From Vitellaria paradoxa (lineage: Eukaryota; Streptophyta; Magnoliopsida; Ericales; Sapotaceae): DNA of 64,000 bases. Below the pieces are notes generated by a model. The model was not told the DNA's origin, searched no databases, and was given only the letters and a program-made list of their open reading frames with translations. Shown in pieces: positions 33,870 to 46,220 of this stretch (positions are counted from its first letter, which is position 1; each line of letters starts with the position of its first letter). The position numbers were made by a program, and so were the translations under genes. The stretch covers positions 48,220,141 through 48,284,140 of the forward strand of contig CM034233.1 of the NCBI GenBank assembly GCA_019916065.1, written 5' to 3'.

Positions 33870-35556
33870 ACAACATTACTAGTCCCTAGTAATGCTTCTA
33901 ATAGAAGAAATAGGAGAGAAATCCAAAGCATTAATTTCATTTCAATTTGAATGATATTTCAGCTATTCATATGGAATTAGTCAACACCAAAAGCAAAAAT
34001 TTTCATAAGCAAAGTTTAAAATTTAAAATTTTATAAGAGATGTGAAACTTGCCAAATGTGTGAAATGAATGTGAATGAATAGCAGCTTTTACTCTATCAA
34101 TCTTAACATACATCTTTTAGAACTTCATTTAATTCTGAACTTTGCATTCCATTTCATTCCCAAGTTTTGACTTCAAATCTCACCTTGGAATTCACTCCAA
34201 AGAAAATAGAGCACACAAGGTTTCACTCAAGATGCCCCTATTAAGAGTAAATATTCATCAAATTCTAGAAGGTGGCATCAACAAGTCAAAAACGATGTAT
34301 TCAAGAAAGAATTAGACTTGGCATAACTCCTTGAAGGAATGATGTAGCAAAGTAATTTCAGAATTTTCACCATGATTCCCTAATTCCTAAATTTCACAAT
34401 TGAATGAAAATTCTTTCAAAGATCAATTAGGACTTGCAATGGGTTGTAATGGGGCCATGAGGTTTAATAAGGTAATAGAAGGGAAGGATAAGGAATTCAA
34501 AAACTGATTTGGAACACTGAAATAAACTTTCTTCCACCCTTTTCCAATTCTTCTTCTTTTTTTTTTTTTTTTTTTGAAATTGACCTCAAGTGAATGTATT
34601 TCAAAGTAAAACAGTTTCCACCTTTTTGATTTTCTTTTTATCAACAATTTCCCTTAACATTTTCTTTTCCCTCATTCCATTCATTCTTCTTTCTTCTCAC
34701 CTCAAAATCCCAAAGTGTTGTTCATTTCTCTTCCTTAATATTTTCAGTGTATTCCAATCTGTTAGGGAAGGCTAAAGAGCATTCATAATGGTTAAAGGTA
34801 TGATGTGGTAAGAATAAAGGAGTATGAATGCTCTAATAAAGCTCAAACTTGGCTCCAAGGATGATGTTCATCAAAGAAAGGCATTCCAAGCTCAAATGTT
34901 AAGAAAATGGCCTAATATCATTTCTATGATTTCATTCCATTCAACCATAAAAATTAAGAATCAGAAGTCTAGTTCCATTCATCCATCACTTCACAAACAC
35001 CCAAAGCAAAATAGTATAAGTGGAATTATTGAAGAAATTTGAAGTGCAAAAAGCTTGAGCTTTGGAAAGCCCTTAGAGTAAATGAAGTCTCTCATGACAA
35101 AGTTTAAGGCTCAAATATCTCACTTCAGGTTTTAAGTCTCCACTATATCTGGAAATCCATAAAACACATTATTCATTCATAAATTCATTCTTCAAGACAA
35201 ATGTTAGATCAACAATCCTCAAACTAAATCCATTCACACACTTTTCAACTTAAAAACACATGGCAACCACAACAACTCTTAAAATTTCATACTTCAACTC
35301 AGCTCAATCCAATTTATGCAAATGACATTACTAATTCCAAGAAAACAGAAATTTCATTCATTCCAAGTTGTAAGTTCAAAGTCCTAGGTAGCAAAAGTAA
35401 AACAAAACAACTTAATCCTAATCAAAAGAAACAAACAGCAGGACATTAATCCAAATCCTATTGTTGACAAAACATATTTGAAATATTCTGAAGATTTGTT
35501 GTCAAAAATCTGGTTTCAAGGACAAAAGAGTCTGGATCATGGCTGAAGTACTGAAA
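33870..35556 (-). other. Athila 3' untranslated part, copy A
   Basis: Non-coding DNA between the extra ORF and the 3' purine tract. It contains a T run at 34558-34575. No recognisable domain is present. Confidence 0.6.
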
Positions 35557-36936
35557 TTAAGCATTTCTCCCTTCTTGACTCCATTCGAATATGCTTTCCA
35601 CCATTCGAATAAGCTTCTGCTGCCCCTGTCTCAGCTCACTCACTTCCCTCATCAGCACTTCTTGATTTTTCTGGATTAATGTCAACTTCTCCTCTGTGCT
35701 CATGGGGGCTGCTTCAGTTGCCTCCTCCTCTGCTGGCTGCTGCTGGTTGTTCTCAACTGCAGGTGGAGTAGCCTTCTTCAATTGTCCTCGACTTCGATTC
35801 ATGGATATTTTGTCTATCAAAGGAGCAGCTTTCACAATGGCCATTTCTACCTCTTCCTCTATTCCCAAAAAGTGCTCAATTATCTCTGTAATTAAACCTC
35901 CAAAAGGCAGCCCAGCAGTGGATTCTGGTTTCTCTACCACATGAGAAATAACCAACCAAATGTGGTAAGGTAAATCCATGGGAATGCCTAACAACCATCT
36001 TTCCATAATCATGGCTTGTTCAAGAGTGATGGTTGACTTGTAAGCATGGGGCAGAAATAAAGAACAGACCAGCATGTGAAGGATATTACTTTTGGGAGTA
36101 ATTCCTGACTTGGACATCCTAGAAGTGGTCCATTGAGCTCGAGGGTTGGCTGTGAAGAGCCTAGCCAAATTGTCCTTGTGCAATTGCTTCTCCCATTTGC
36201 TTTTTGTTTAGGTGTGGACTCGGGTATTCTTTCAACAGGCAAATGACCTATGAAGGAAATCTTCTCAAGATTCAAACTAATTCTCTTTCCCTCTAACCTT
36301 AAAGTTTATCTCAGGTCTCCCATGAATCATACCCATTTCAGCATTTGAGTAAAACTCCCTCACATATGGTACCACAGCCCTCCTACTGGTTGTAACCCAA
36401 TGTACCCAGCCCCTTTTCTCAAATAACTCTAACAATTCATAGGGTGGTTCATTGTAATCCTCCAATTTAATTCCTCTTTCAGTCAACACAGCTCTCTTGC
36501 TATAATTCTCATCAAATTTCAGCTTTGAAGCTTTGTTGGAAAACCTCAAATTATCAAAAGAACCCTCATCAAACAGATCATGGTCAGGTTGTGCTTCAGG
36601 TTCATCTTCAGGAACCTTTTCAGAGGTGTGGACCTCATCCTCAGGAGCAGAGGTGTGTTCCTCAATCGGCACATTCTCAGGAACTCCAACAGAGTTTTCC
36701 TTTTCAACATTAGAGACATGAGCATCATGTCTCTCACTCAAACTCTCATTGCCTACAGAATGGAATGATTCTGTTCTAGAGGAAGACCTACGGTCTGATT
36801 TAGAGGATGACAGTTCATATGTTATGGGTTCCTGAACAACAAGTGAAGAACCCTTACCATGTTGGCTCAAAATCCTCATGCTCCTTCTCTTAGCCTTTCC
36901 TTTGTAAGCCATCTTCTTCATCCTCTTTGGTGGCAT
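35557..36936 (-). pseudogene. Athila extra ORF (env position), copy A, two frameshifts
   Basis: The start is MPPKRMKKMAYKGKAKRRS at 36936. The first open part ends at 36277 after INFKVRGK. One extra base near 36288 and one missing base near 36195 shift the frame, and the C-terminal part is open again at 35557-36183. Features in order are an Arg/Lys-rich N-terminus, a Ser/Glu-rich acidic linker, a central helical domain (RGWVHWVTTSRRAVVPYVRE, MSKSGITPKSNILHML, TITLEQAMIM, GLPFGGLITEI) and a C-terminal coiled-coil-like tail (LTLIQKNQEVLMREVSEL). The central domain resembles the 'putative plant transposon protein' domain of Athila-like elements (recalled; PF20167). No signal peptide or convincing membrane segment is seen. 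Confidence 0.8.
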
Positions 36937-37564
36937 TTTGCTTCACTTGATTTTTCACCCTTTATCAGAAATTCTCCAAAGCTGTAAACCCTAGCTTCTT
37001 CAATCGCAGCTCTGTATCTGAATCTTCCTTTCAATGTCAACTCAAAATCTCACTCAGATAATCTGAAAGTAAAAGGCTGGAAGAAGATGTGGAATGGTGA
37101 AGGTTTCAGGGTTGTGGGCACCAGGGCTCGTATTCGAATAGAACAGGACCTTAAATGGGGCCACTTACGGGTATATACAGGATTTAAAAAACTGACATCA
37201 TATTCGAATACCCAGACCCATATTCGAATACAGGTTATCAGCACTTTGCAATCCCAGTGTCCAGAAAAACCAGAAATTCTTCTCCATTTCTTAAGAATAC
37301 TCAAATTAAGTTTTGCCAACAGCTAGGATTCGAAAATTATTTCAAAAGAATAACTAATTCCAAGAAGAAGTTTTGCAATTTTTCCAAATTTCCAAAATTT
37401 TTTTTTTCAAATTTTCAAACATATGCAAACTCAAACTGACATAAGCATGGTCTTAATTCAATTCAAACAATTCCAATCATATTCAAAACATTCTGATCAT
37501 ATCCAATCACCCAATTCAGCAAATTTCAGTAAAAACTATTCACATCCACAAACTCCGATTGTGT

Positions 37565-37574
37565 CCCCCCAACT
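37565..37574 (-). promoter_or_regulatory. internal polypurine tract copy 1, Athila A
   Basis: Minus strand AGTTGGGGGG, identical to the terminal tract at 33860-33869, upstream of the extra ORF. Confidence 0.6.
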
Positions 37575-37732
37575 AAAAACAAGCATTGTCCTCAATGCAC
37601 AAACAAGTCAATTAATTTGGAATAAAGTGCAAAAGGAAAAGAGGTACCTGCTGAGTTTAAGGTTAACATATTTGAGTGATGTAGACCAGCTGAAACTCCA
37701 AGGTATTACCAAAACAGTTGCTCCCCCCAACT

Positions 37733-37742
37733 TGTTCAATGC
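37733..37742 (-). promoter_or_regulatory. internal polypurine tract copy 2, Athila A
   Basis: A third exact AGTTGGGGGG on the minus strand, about 170 bp from the first internal copy. Both lie in the 1.5-kb non-coding spacer between integrase and the extra ORF (36937-38452). Confidence 0.6.
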
Positions 37743-38452
37743 AATATTCTCAAGAAATGCAAATCAGTAGAACCAAACAATACAAAATGGGTTGAGTGTA
37801 ATTAAGGAGCAGTGAGGTTTTTGCCAAGCATCAAATATTGCAAGATGGGTTACTGTTCACCAGATGAGATTTTGTGCTCAGATGGCCTATTCAATGACTA
37901 TTCAGCTATTCGAATGAGATGAATTTCTCATCTGATTTGGACTTATAGCAGTACAGATTTGATCAGTTTTTGTTGCACCTGCTGATGTGACTTGATCCTT
38001 AATGAAGCATGCTCAATTGAAATTCTTTGGCCTGCATTCTGAAACACTTTGAAAGCATGTGCTACCCACTTTGGTTAATGCATTATACTCCCAAAACAAA
38101 TTAAGCAAATGCATTTATTCCATTTGACTCTCAAGTAGGTCCACCACAAGTGATGTTGCCTACCTCAAATAGCACATGTCAGTTCCAACCTTTGAAAATT
38201 TAAATATCAGTAAAAACACAAAGCAGAAATTCTCAATTCTTCATGAAACTTACTAAAACCAATGTGTTAAAACTTGCAAACTGAAAATTTTTTTTAGATG
38301 AAAGAAAGAAAATTACAAAAACCAAAGAAAACAGAAAATCAAAAGTATAACAGAACCTACACTATTATGATACAAAGTCAGAATCCTTTCTTCATTCAAA
38401 CAGAATTGGGGGATCTTCAAGATCCCAACTCTCTACTTCAGCAACAAAATTC

Positions 38453-39720
38453 TCATGATACTCTTTTCAATCTCTGTCCATTCACTCTAAAAACATTCTT
38501 GGAGGTTGGATTTTGAATGTCAACAGCCCCAAACTCAGTGATGTTCTGAATCACATATGGACCACTCCATCTGGACTTCAATTTCCCGGGAAACAAGTGT
38601 AACCTTGAGTCATACAACAAGACCTTTTGACCCACAAACAACTCTCTTTTGAGGATATGTGTATCATGCCATTTCTTCACTCTATCCTTGGTGATCTTAG
38701 CATTCTCATATGCATCATTTCTAATCTCCTCAAGCTCATTTAGTTGCAATTTTTCTTTGAAAACCAGATTCAGTGATGCTCTCATTAAAATGTCTCACTG
38801 CCCAAAAAGGCCTTGTGTTCAAGTTCCACAGGAAGATGACAAGCTTTTCCATACACTAACCTATAAGGAGACATGCTTAGGATAGTCTTGTAGGCAGTCC
38901 TATAAGCCCAAAGTGCATCAACCAATTTCAAAGACCAATCTTTCCTTGTGGGATTCACTGTTTTTTCAATGATTCTTTTGATCTCTCTATTGGCTAATTC
39001 AGCTTGTCCACTTGTTTGGGATGGTAAGATGTTCCAAACCTTGTGTAACACCCCATACTTCTTCATCAAAAGACCAACATGTCTATTGCCAAAAATGTGT
39101 TCCCCTATCACTTATCATGGCCTTTGGCATTCCAAATCTTGAAAACACATTTTCCTTCAAAAATTTTATCACTACCTTGTGGTCATTGGTCTTAGTTGGT
39201 ATAGCTTCTATCCACTTTGAAACATAATCCACTGCCACTAAGATATACTCATTGCCAATGAATTCACAAATGGTCCCATAAAATCCATACCCCAACAATC
39301 AAAGATATCAAGCACATAAATGGGGTGAAGTGGCATCATGTTTCTCCTAGTGATCTTACCAAGCCTTTGACATCTATCACAAGCAAACACAAAAGGCATG
39401 CACATCCCTAAACATGGTAGGCCAAAACAATCCACTCTGTAAAATCTTTGCCACTGTCTTCCTAGCTGAAAAATGACCTCCACATGCAAGAGTGTGACAA
39501 AAACTAATGACACTTTGTACTTCACTCTCGGGTATGCATCTCCTTATGACTTGATCTGAGCAATACTTAAACAAATAAGGGTCATCCCAGAAAAAGTGTT
39601 TCACATTCCTAAAGAACTTCCTTCTATCCAACATGGTCCAGTGAGAAGGCACAATACCTGAAGCTAGGTAGTTGGCTATATCTGCAAACCCAAGGTATCT
39701 CAGAAGAGTCTATGTGGAAC
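38453..39720 (-). pseudogene. Athila integrase, copy A, several frameshifts
   Basis: It is the same protein as copy B but split into segments at 39377-39652, 39238-39525, 39083-39298, 38785-39111 and 38453-38785. Visible are HHCC zinc-finger parts, [33 protein letters not shown] and the C-terminal [20 protein letters not shown], where the C-terminal DNA-binding domain lies. Most breaks are single-base indels relative to copy B. Confidence 0.88.
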
Positions 39721-41435
39721 AACTGCTCATCAGGGAATGTCTCATTGATGGGAGAATCAAAAGATGCTAAATCTTGATGTGGGAGTCTAGAAAGGTGATC
39801 AGCACTACATTTTTCAACTCCTTTTTTGTCCTTGATTTCTAAATCAAATTCTTGAAGCAGAAGAATCCATCTAATAGTCTAGGCTCTAGCATCAGGTTGG
39901 TCAAGAGATACTTCAAAGCCGCATGGTCAGTGTATACTATGACATGAGAACCTACCAGTATGATCTGAACTTGTCTAAGGCATATACTACTGCTAACAAC
40001 TCCTTTTCAGTAGTAGTGTATTCCTTTGTGCTTCACTAAGGGTTTTGCTAGCATAGTATAACACATGTGGTCTCCTATCCCTCCTCTGTCCTAACACTGC
40101 ACCAATGGCACAATCACTAGCATCACACATGATCTCAATGGTAAAGTCCAGTCTGGTGGCTGCATAATGGGAGCTGAGGTGAGCAAACTCTTAAGTCTAT
40201 CAAATGAGGCCTGACACTCTGGTGTCCAATCAAAGGGAACATCCTGGGATAGAAGGTTGCACAAAGGTCTAGCAATGGCACTGCATGATGCAATAAACCT
40301 TCTATAAAACCCAGCATGGCCAAGAAATGACTTGATATCCTTAACACATCTAGGGGTAGGAAGTTTTTGAATAATTTCCACTTTGGCTTTGTCTACTTCT
40401 ATCCCCTAGAAGACACTATGTGGCCAAGGACAATTCCATGAGTTACCATAAAGTGGCATTTTTCCCAATTCAAAACCAAGTTTTTCTCCTCACATCTAAT
40501 CAAAACCTTCTCTAAGTTCCCCAACAGTATCAAAGTCACTGCCATATACTGAAAAGTCATCCATAAAAACTTCAAGGAATCTCTCTACAAAATCACATAA
40601 ACAGACTCATCAGACATCTCTGAAATGTTGCAGGAGCATTGCAAAGACCAAAAGGCATACGCCTATATGCAAATGTGCCAAATGGCAAAGTGAATGTGGT
40701 CTTTTTCCTGATCCTCCAATGCCATCTCAATCTGATTATTACCCAAGTAACCATCCAGAACAGTAAAATGCATGCCTGACCACTCTTTCCAATACCTGAT
40801 CTAGGAATGGAAGAGGGAAGTGATCTTTCCTTGTGACTGCATTCAACTTTCTATAATCTATGCCATGCGCCATCCTGTTTGGATGCGCATTGGAACTAAT
40901 TCCTCTTTTTCATTCTTAATCACAGTCACTCCCAGATTTCTTAGGCGACTACCTGAGTTGGACTCACCCACTTAAATCTGAGATGGGGTAGATAATTCCA
41001 GCATCCAAAAGCTTGATTACCTCCCCTCTAACAACCTCTTTCATGCTGGGGTTGAGTCTCCTTTGCATTTGCCTAATAGGCTTGGCCTCATCCTCCAAAA
41101 ATATTCTATGAGTGCAAATCAATGGACTTATTCCCTGCAGATCTGCTATAAGTCCAGCCCAAAGCTCTCTATGCTTCCTCAAGACTTCCACAAGTCTATT
41201 TTCTTGGTCCAAACTCAGATAGATGAAATGACAGCTGGATAGGACTCTCCCTCACTAAAAATAACATATTCAAGTCACTTGGCAAAGGTTTTCTCTCAGG
41301 TTTTGGTTGGCTGGTCAAAAATGACAAAGGCTTGGCCATGGGCAGATCTAAAGACTCAACAGATGGTCCCACTGATTCATTCATCAGCACTGAATTTTTC
41401 ATTTCCTCAAATTCTCCTCCCTCACAATTCTCCAA
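39721..41435 (-). pseudogene. Athila RT-RNase H, copy A, multiply broken
   Basis: Segments at 40964-41212 (IRQMQRRLNPSMKEVVRGE, KLLDAGIIYPISD) and 40091-40381 ([18 protein letters not shown]) frame the RT. Between them the [15 protein letters not shown] and FMDDFSVYG parts can be followed only with frame changes, and a piece near 40600 is rearranged by small indels. RNase H is readable in pieces at 39720-40140. Copy B gives the clean reading. Confidence 0.85.
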
Positions 41436-41474
41436 GTCACAATCAGCTAGGATAATCTACTTGCTCATATATCA

Positions 41475-42215
41475 CTAAGGCTTTCTCCAAAGGGTCATCA
41501 AAATACTCTCTATCAAAGTGATCTGAGTGGTTGTTTGAATCCAATCAACTTCCTCTACCTCCTCATAATCACTCGGCTGCTTGGTCACCTTAAAGATGTT
41601 TTTCTCAATTGTCATGTTTCCAAAGGGAGAAGCTTGATAACTCCAGGTTCTACAATTGATCAAGGCATTTGAGGTGGCCATAAAATGGTCTTCCTAGGAT
41701 GACAGGTACAGCTGGTTGGTTTCCTTGAATGGGCTGAGTATCTAGCACTATGAAGTCCACTGGAAAGTAAAAATGATCCACTTGAATCAAGACATCCTCA
41801 ACCACACCCCTAGGGACTTTAACTGAACCTATCAGCAAGTTGTAATGTCACCCTTGTAGGTCTAAGTTCTCCCAACCCCAGCTGTTTGTAAACAGTGAAT
41901 GGTAAGAGGTTGACACTTGCACCTAAATCTAGCAAAGCTTGATCTACCCTTGATTCCAATTAAGCAGGCTATAGTGGGGCACCCTGGATCTTTATATTTG
42001 GGAGGAGTTTTAAATTGCAAAATGGAGCTCACTTGTTCAGTCAAAAATGCTCTTTCTTTCACATTCATTTTCCTCTTAACAGTACACAAATCTTTCAAAA
42101 ATTTTCCATAGGATGGATTTTGTTTAATTGCATCAAGTAAGGGAATATTGATTCTGACTTGTTTGAACAATTCATAGATGTCAGAATTCAAATTCTCTTT
42201 CTTGGCTTTGTTCAA
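41475..42215 (-). pseudogene. Athila protease region, copy A, frameshifted
   Basis: The part at 41862-42215 has NIPLLDAIKQNPSYGKFLKD, VKERAFLTEQVSSILQ and PPKYKDPGCPTIACLIG, then loses frame exactly before the active site. The part at 41650-41838 has VKVPRGVVEDVLIQVDHFYF and VILGRPF. The active-site text is intact in copy B. Confidence 0.85.
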
Positions 42216-44275
42216 TCTTTGTGGAAATGGAAGTTTTGGAAAAAATTTCAGATTTGTCCAAATTGGTTTTATTCAACATTTCTTTATTTTCAAAATCTTT
42301 CTCACTCTTTTCAAACTGATTTTCTTCAGAAATTTTTTTCTTATTGTCAGAACTTTCCTCTTTATTTTCAGAATTTACCCTGCTCTGTTCTCTGGATTCT
42401 GATTTGCTGCTTACTGCTATTCGAATCTGCTTGCTGGTATTCGAATATCCCTTTGGCTGCATCAGAATTTCCTGATTTTCTTGACTCAGATTCTGCTTTT
42501 CCTCAAATTTTCTGCTGTCCAACTTGTTGTCCCCAATTAGTCTTTTCATTTTGCTTCAATTCTTGCTCTTCAATTCTGAAACATGATTTCTTTCTCAGAA
42601 GTGCTAAATTGCTGTTTCTGTTCACTTTCTGTTTTGCTGTCCAATTTCTGTGTTTAGCTGCACTTCCTCTTCATTTTTCATTAATTTCTTGCTCATCTTC
42701 TTCCTCAATTTCTTCAGCAGGTGGTTTGTAATCTGGCTTGACAATTTGCTTACCACTTCTCAATGTTGAAAACAACTTGTACATGTTCCAGGTTTTCATT
42801 TGCAGCAGATGAAGATGATTCACTGAAATGAAACTGGCTTGTAGGTTTGGTCTTGGCTGAGATGGAAGCTTTCCTGATTCTCTGATGGTTAAAGCTTGAG
42901 TTAAGCTTTGACAATTGACTTCGGATGTCTTCCATGGCCCTGTTTGTCTGCTCTTGAAACTTGGAATTCTGATTGTTGGTTCCATCTGCCCTTGCATAAA
43001 TTGTTGCAGGTGTCTTCCAAAGATCTTTTGTGAGGTGGCTGCTAAAAATTTGTATTCTGCTGAGGTTGAAAAGGCTGAGGAGGAAATGGTTGGGGTGCAC
43101 ATCTTTGTTGAGGTTGGTATTGTGGTTCTGTGCTTCTGCTTTCCAAGCAAGGTTTGGATGATTCTGTAGCCAGGGTTGTAGCTATTCTGATATGGGACTA
43201 TGGCCTTGCGAATATGTGTTCATCCCTGATTTTGATTGAAGGGTCTTGCAGCTTGTGTGGGATTTGCTTGACCATAGAGAACTTCCTTAAAGGCTGGAAG
43301 TGTTGGGCAATCATCAGTCCTGTGGTCTGCGGTTTCACACATCACACACTTAACTTCACTCTCCTTCAATGTTTTGCTTCTTTTGCTCCATCAATTCAAT
43401 CTTTCTTGACAATGCAGCCAGCCTAGCTCCAACATCATCTGCCTCATTGAGATGGAACTTTCCTCTATCATTTTGATCTGTCAGAAAAATCAGAACAAAA
43501 TGGGGAGACTACCCTCCCACTGTTTAGTGTTTCAGCTAAAGCATCAAAGAAATGTAAAGCCTCTTCAGCAGTTTTGTCATAGAATTCACCATTACACATG
43601 GTGGCAACCAACATTTTCAGATTTGGAGTTAATGCATTATGGAAAAAATTAACAATTTCTCCCAAGATTCAAACCATGATGTGGACATGCTTGCAATAAT
43701 TCCTGAATCTTTCCCATGCTTGAGCAAATGTTCATTGGATTTACACACACAAATTCATTATTTGCTGTTGAAGAATCACAGTTCTGTTTGCAGGAAATAC
43801 TTCTTCAAAAATTTGTTTGCAGTCTCTCCAAGTACCTATTGATCTAGGCTCAAGTGAATTCAACCACATTTTTGCCTTGTCTTTCAATGAAAATGGAAAT
43901 AATTTAAGCCTAACCATGTCCTCATTACATTCCTATCCATGCAAGTTCCACAAACATCTTCAAATTCTTTCATATGCATATAAGGATTTTCTGAGTCCAT
44001 GTCATGAAAAGTTGGTAACAGCTGAATTGTTCCAGGTTTAAGGATAAAAATTCTGATGTCCATTTGGAAGAACAATGCAAGATGGAGTGGTTTGTCTAGC
44101 TGGATAAAGATATTCTCCGGAGAGGTCTAAGGATGTTTTGATCCATTTGATCATTTCTCTCCTTGAAACACTCTCTTCTGGCAGAACAGGTGGTGGTGGA
44201 TCCACTATGTGCAACAGAAAATTCAGATTGGGAGTGTAGTGCAGCAAATTCAATCAATTCAGCAAGAGAAGATGG
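42216..44275 (-). pseudogene. Athila gag, copy A, multiply frameshifted
   Basis: It corresponds to the copy B gag. Readable pieces include the capsid part (43468-44075; NAEFYDK-like, ALTPNLKMLVATMCNGEF), the glutamine/proline-rich linker (42671-43150) and a charged, Ser/Glu-rich linker to the protease (42181-42549), which contains the ATTCGAAT pair at 42419/42439. Large plus-strand open frames here (for example 42159-42731) are antisense shadows. Confidence 0.8.
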
Positions 44276-44655
44276 GAGAATGCAATTCAATCTGTTTCCA
44301 ACAAGTTTACCAGACCTTAAAAAGCATAAACAGAAATTCAGACTGAACAAACTCCAATCTAAACTCCTAACTTCACAATTTCATCTACTGATTCACAGAG
44401 AATTGCAACTACAGCTCTCAGCAGAGAAATGCAGCCGTATTCGAATATCAGATGAAATATATTCAAATCAGAATTTCAGGATTCAGATTGCAAGCAGTTC
44501 TAAAACTAAACTAACAACCTAAAACTATAAAAGAAATAGAAATAGAGATGAAACAAAGTTACTCAACAAGGTTAAGCAGCTCTGTTGTTGAAAATGGTGG
44601 TGAGATGTACTGCCAGTAATGCTCCAAAGGCTCAAAACACCATTGCTTCTCAAAG

Positions 44656-44674
44656 ATCCCCGGCAACGGCGCCA
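44656..44674 (-). other. Athila primer binding site (Asp-tRNA)
   Basis: Plus strand ATCCCCGGCAACGGCGCCA equals the 3' end of plant aspartate tRNA including CCA, so the minus strand TGGCGCCGTTGCCGGGGAT is a perfect primer site. It lies five bases inside the LTR. Asp-tRNA priming is known for Athila elements. Confidence 0.95.
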
Positions 44675-44679
44675 TAAAT

Positions 44680-46210
44680 TGTGCTTGTTCTTGTTTAATT
44701 ACCTCACTCCAAGATAAAAGCTCAAATGAAAATTCAGATTATAATTCAAATTTAAAGAAAATGTTAAGTGAGGTAAATCAAGACAAGTTTTCCCCCAAGT
44801 GCAAGGTGTGGTTGAAGCACAAAATAACTGGTAAGTCCCAGGTCATTTCCACAGGGATCTAGGGAGTAATGAAGTGAATGACTCTAATGGAGATTAATTT
44901 GGCAAAACACAACTCACAGAAAAATGCAAAATAGAAAATTAAAATCTGATTTGGTTGGTTGATGATTTTGAACTAACTTTCCAAAAGCAAAGTGAATTTA
45001 AACTAAAAGATTAAGTGATAAAAAGTTGAGCAAGGCAAGTTTAATACCAATCCAAATGAATTTCAAGTGCCAAGAGCTTATAAATTTACCAAATCAATTT
45101 GTACTGATTTTGAGAAAATTAATTTCAATTGAAACAAACCATGGATTAAACACTCAATGTGCATAACCTATTTTAAGGACAATAGGAGTTCTAATTCTAG
45201 CAACCCACATACAACAATGTCATGAGAGTTCTAAGTTAAGCAACACCTATGAACTCATCAATAGGTATACAAAGTTGGATTAATCGGGTCTTGAATCAAT
45301 GAGTTCTAAGACACCCAGCTGCAAATTGATTGATAACCATAAAAACTCAAGGTAAATTCATGAGTTCGGCCACTTGAGATTCATTGGAAGGGCATTACCC
45401 TTGCCTTGGCTCAGAAAACTTAGCCGAGCATGTTGAAAAGAAGAAAAACAGAAATGCAAATCTGATTCGAAGACATTGCAATCTGAAATTGAAGGTTTAA
45501 TGGATTTAGACTTGAAAATCTGATTACAGAAATTGGAATGAATTCAAAGTGTAAATCTCCAAAACTCTAATTGCTGAATTGAAAATCCAATGTAAACTAT
45601 GAACTCTCAATGAAAAACTCTCTCAAAACTCTCCCTACGAAATCTGAATTTCTTCCCAGCAAAATGTTCTCTGTTTTCTGTCGCGTGGGTCTCACTCCAC
45701 TTCTTTCTTCCTTCTCTCTCCTCTCTTTCTCTCTCCTCTAACCGAATGTTGTCCCCTCATGATGGCTTCTTCTCTCTCCTATATCTTTTTCCTGATTTGC
45801 CCCTCCCTGGATTGCAGGTTAACATCACAGTGGGGAAGTTGGGGTCACATGGAATTCGTTGCTGTGAAGAAGCTTATATTCGAATACAGTAAAACCATAT
45901 TCGAATATGATCCCCTGCTGCAGGAAATTTCCAGAATAGTGATTCTGATCTCTTTGCATTGATTTCAACTGAATTTTCTTCTTCTTCTGAAATAGCTTCA
46001 ATCCTTTGATGTGTTGTGCAGCATGCTTTCTTCTCAACATCCTCAATGTAGCTTAATTTCTTGTTTTGTGATGGAAATCAACACACTATTCCACTTTGGA
46101 GATATGGAGATGAAATCTGCACAAAACATAGATTTTATAGTCTTTTTATGATGTGTGCAAGTGTAATTTTGAATGTATAAATATGTAACAATTGATGTCC
46201 AATCAACACA
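44680..46210 (-). mobile_element. Athila LTR, middle (5' LTR of A and 3' LTR of B)
   Basis: 1531 bp, from TGTGCTTGTTCTTG to AATCAACACA. On its left is the PBS of copy A and on its right the purine tract of copy B, so one LTR serves both units. It holds an ATTCGAAT pair at 45878/45899. Confidence 0.92.
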
Positions 46211-46220
46211 CCCCCCAACT
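46211..46220 (-). promoter_or_regulatory. Athila polypurine tract, copy B
   Basis: Minus strand AGTTGGGGGG at the LTR boundary, exactly as in copy A. Confidence 0.85.

Noticed and set aside
36525..36768. Three overlapping plus-strand open frames
   Set aside because: Shadows of the Ser/Glu-rich linker of the Athila extra ORF on the minus strand.
42159..42731. Long plus-strand open frame (190 codons) over the Athila gag
   Set aside because: Antisense to the Glu/Ser-rich gag linker; phenylalanine-rich shadow with no domain.
44656..44674. Exact match to the 3' end of an Asp-tRNA
   Set aside because: Only 19 bases, placed at the LTR edge: a primer binding site, not a tRNA gene.
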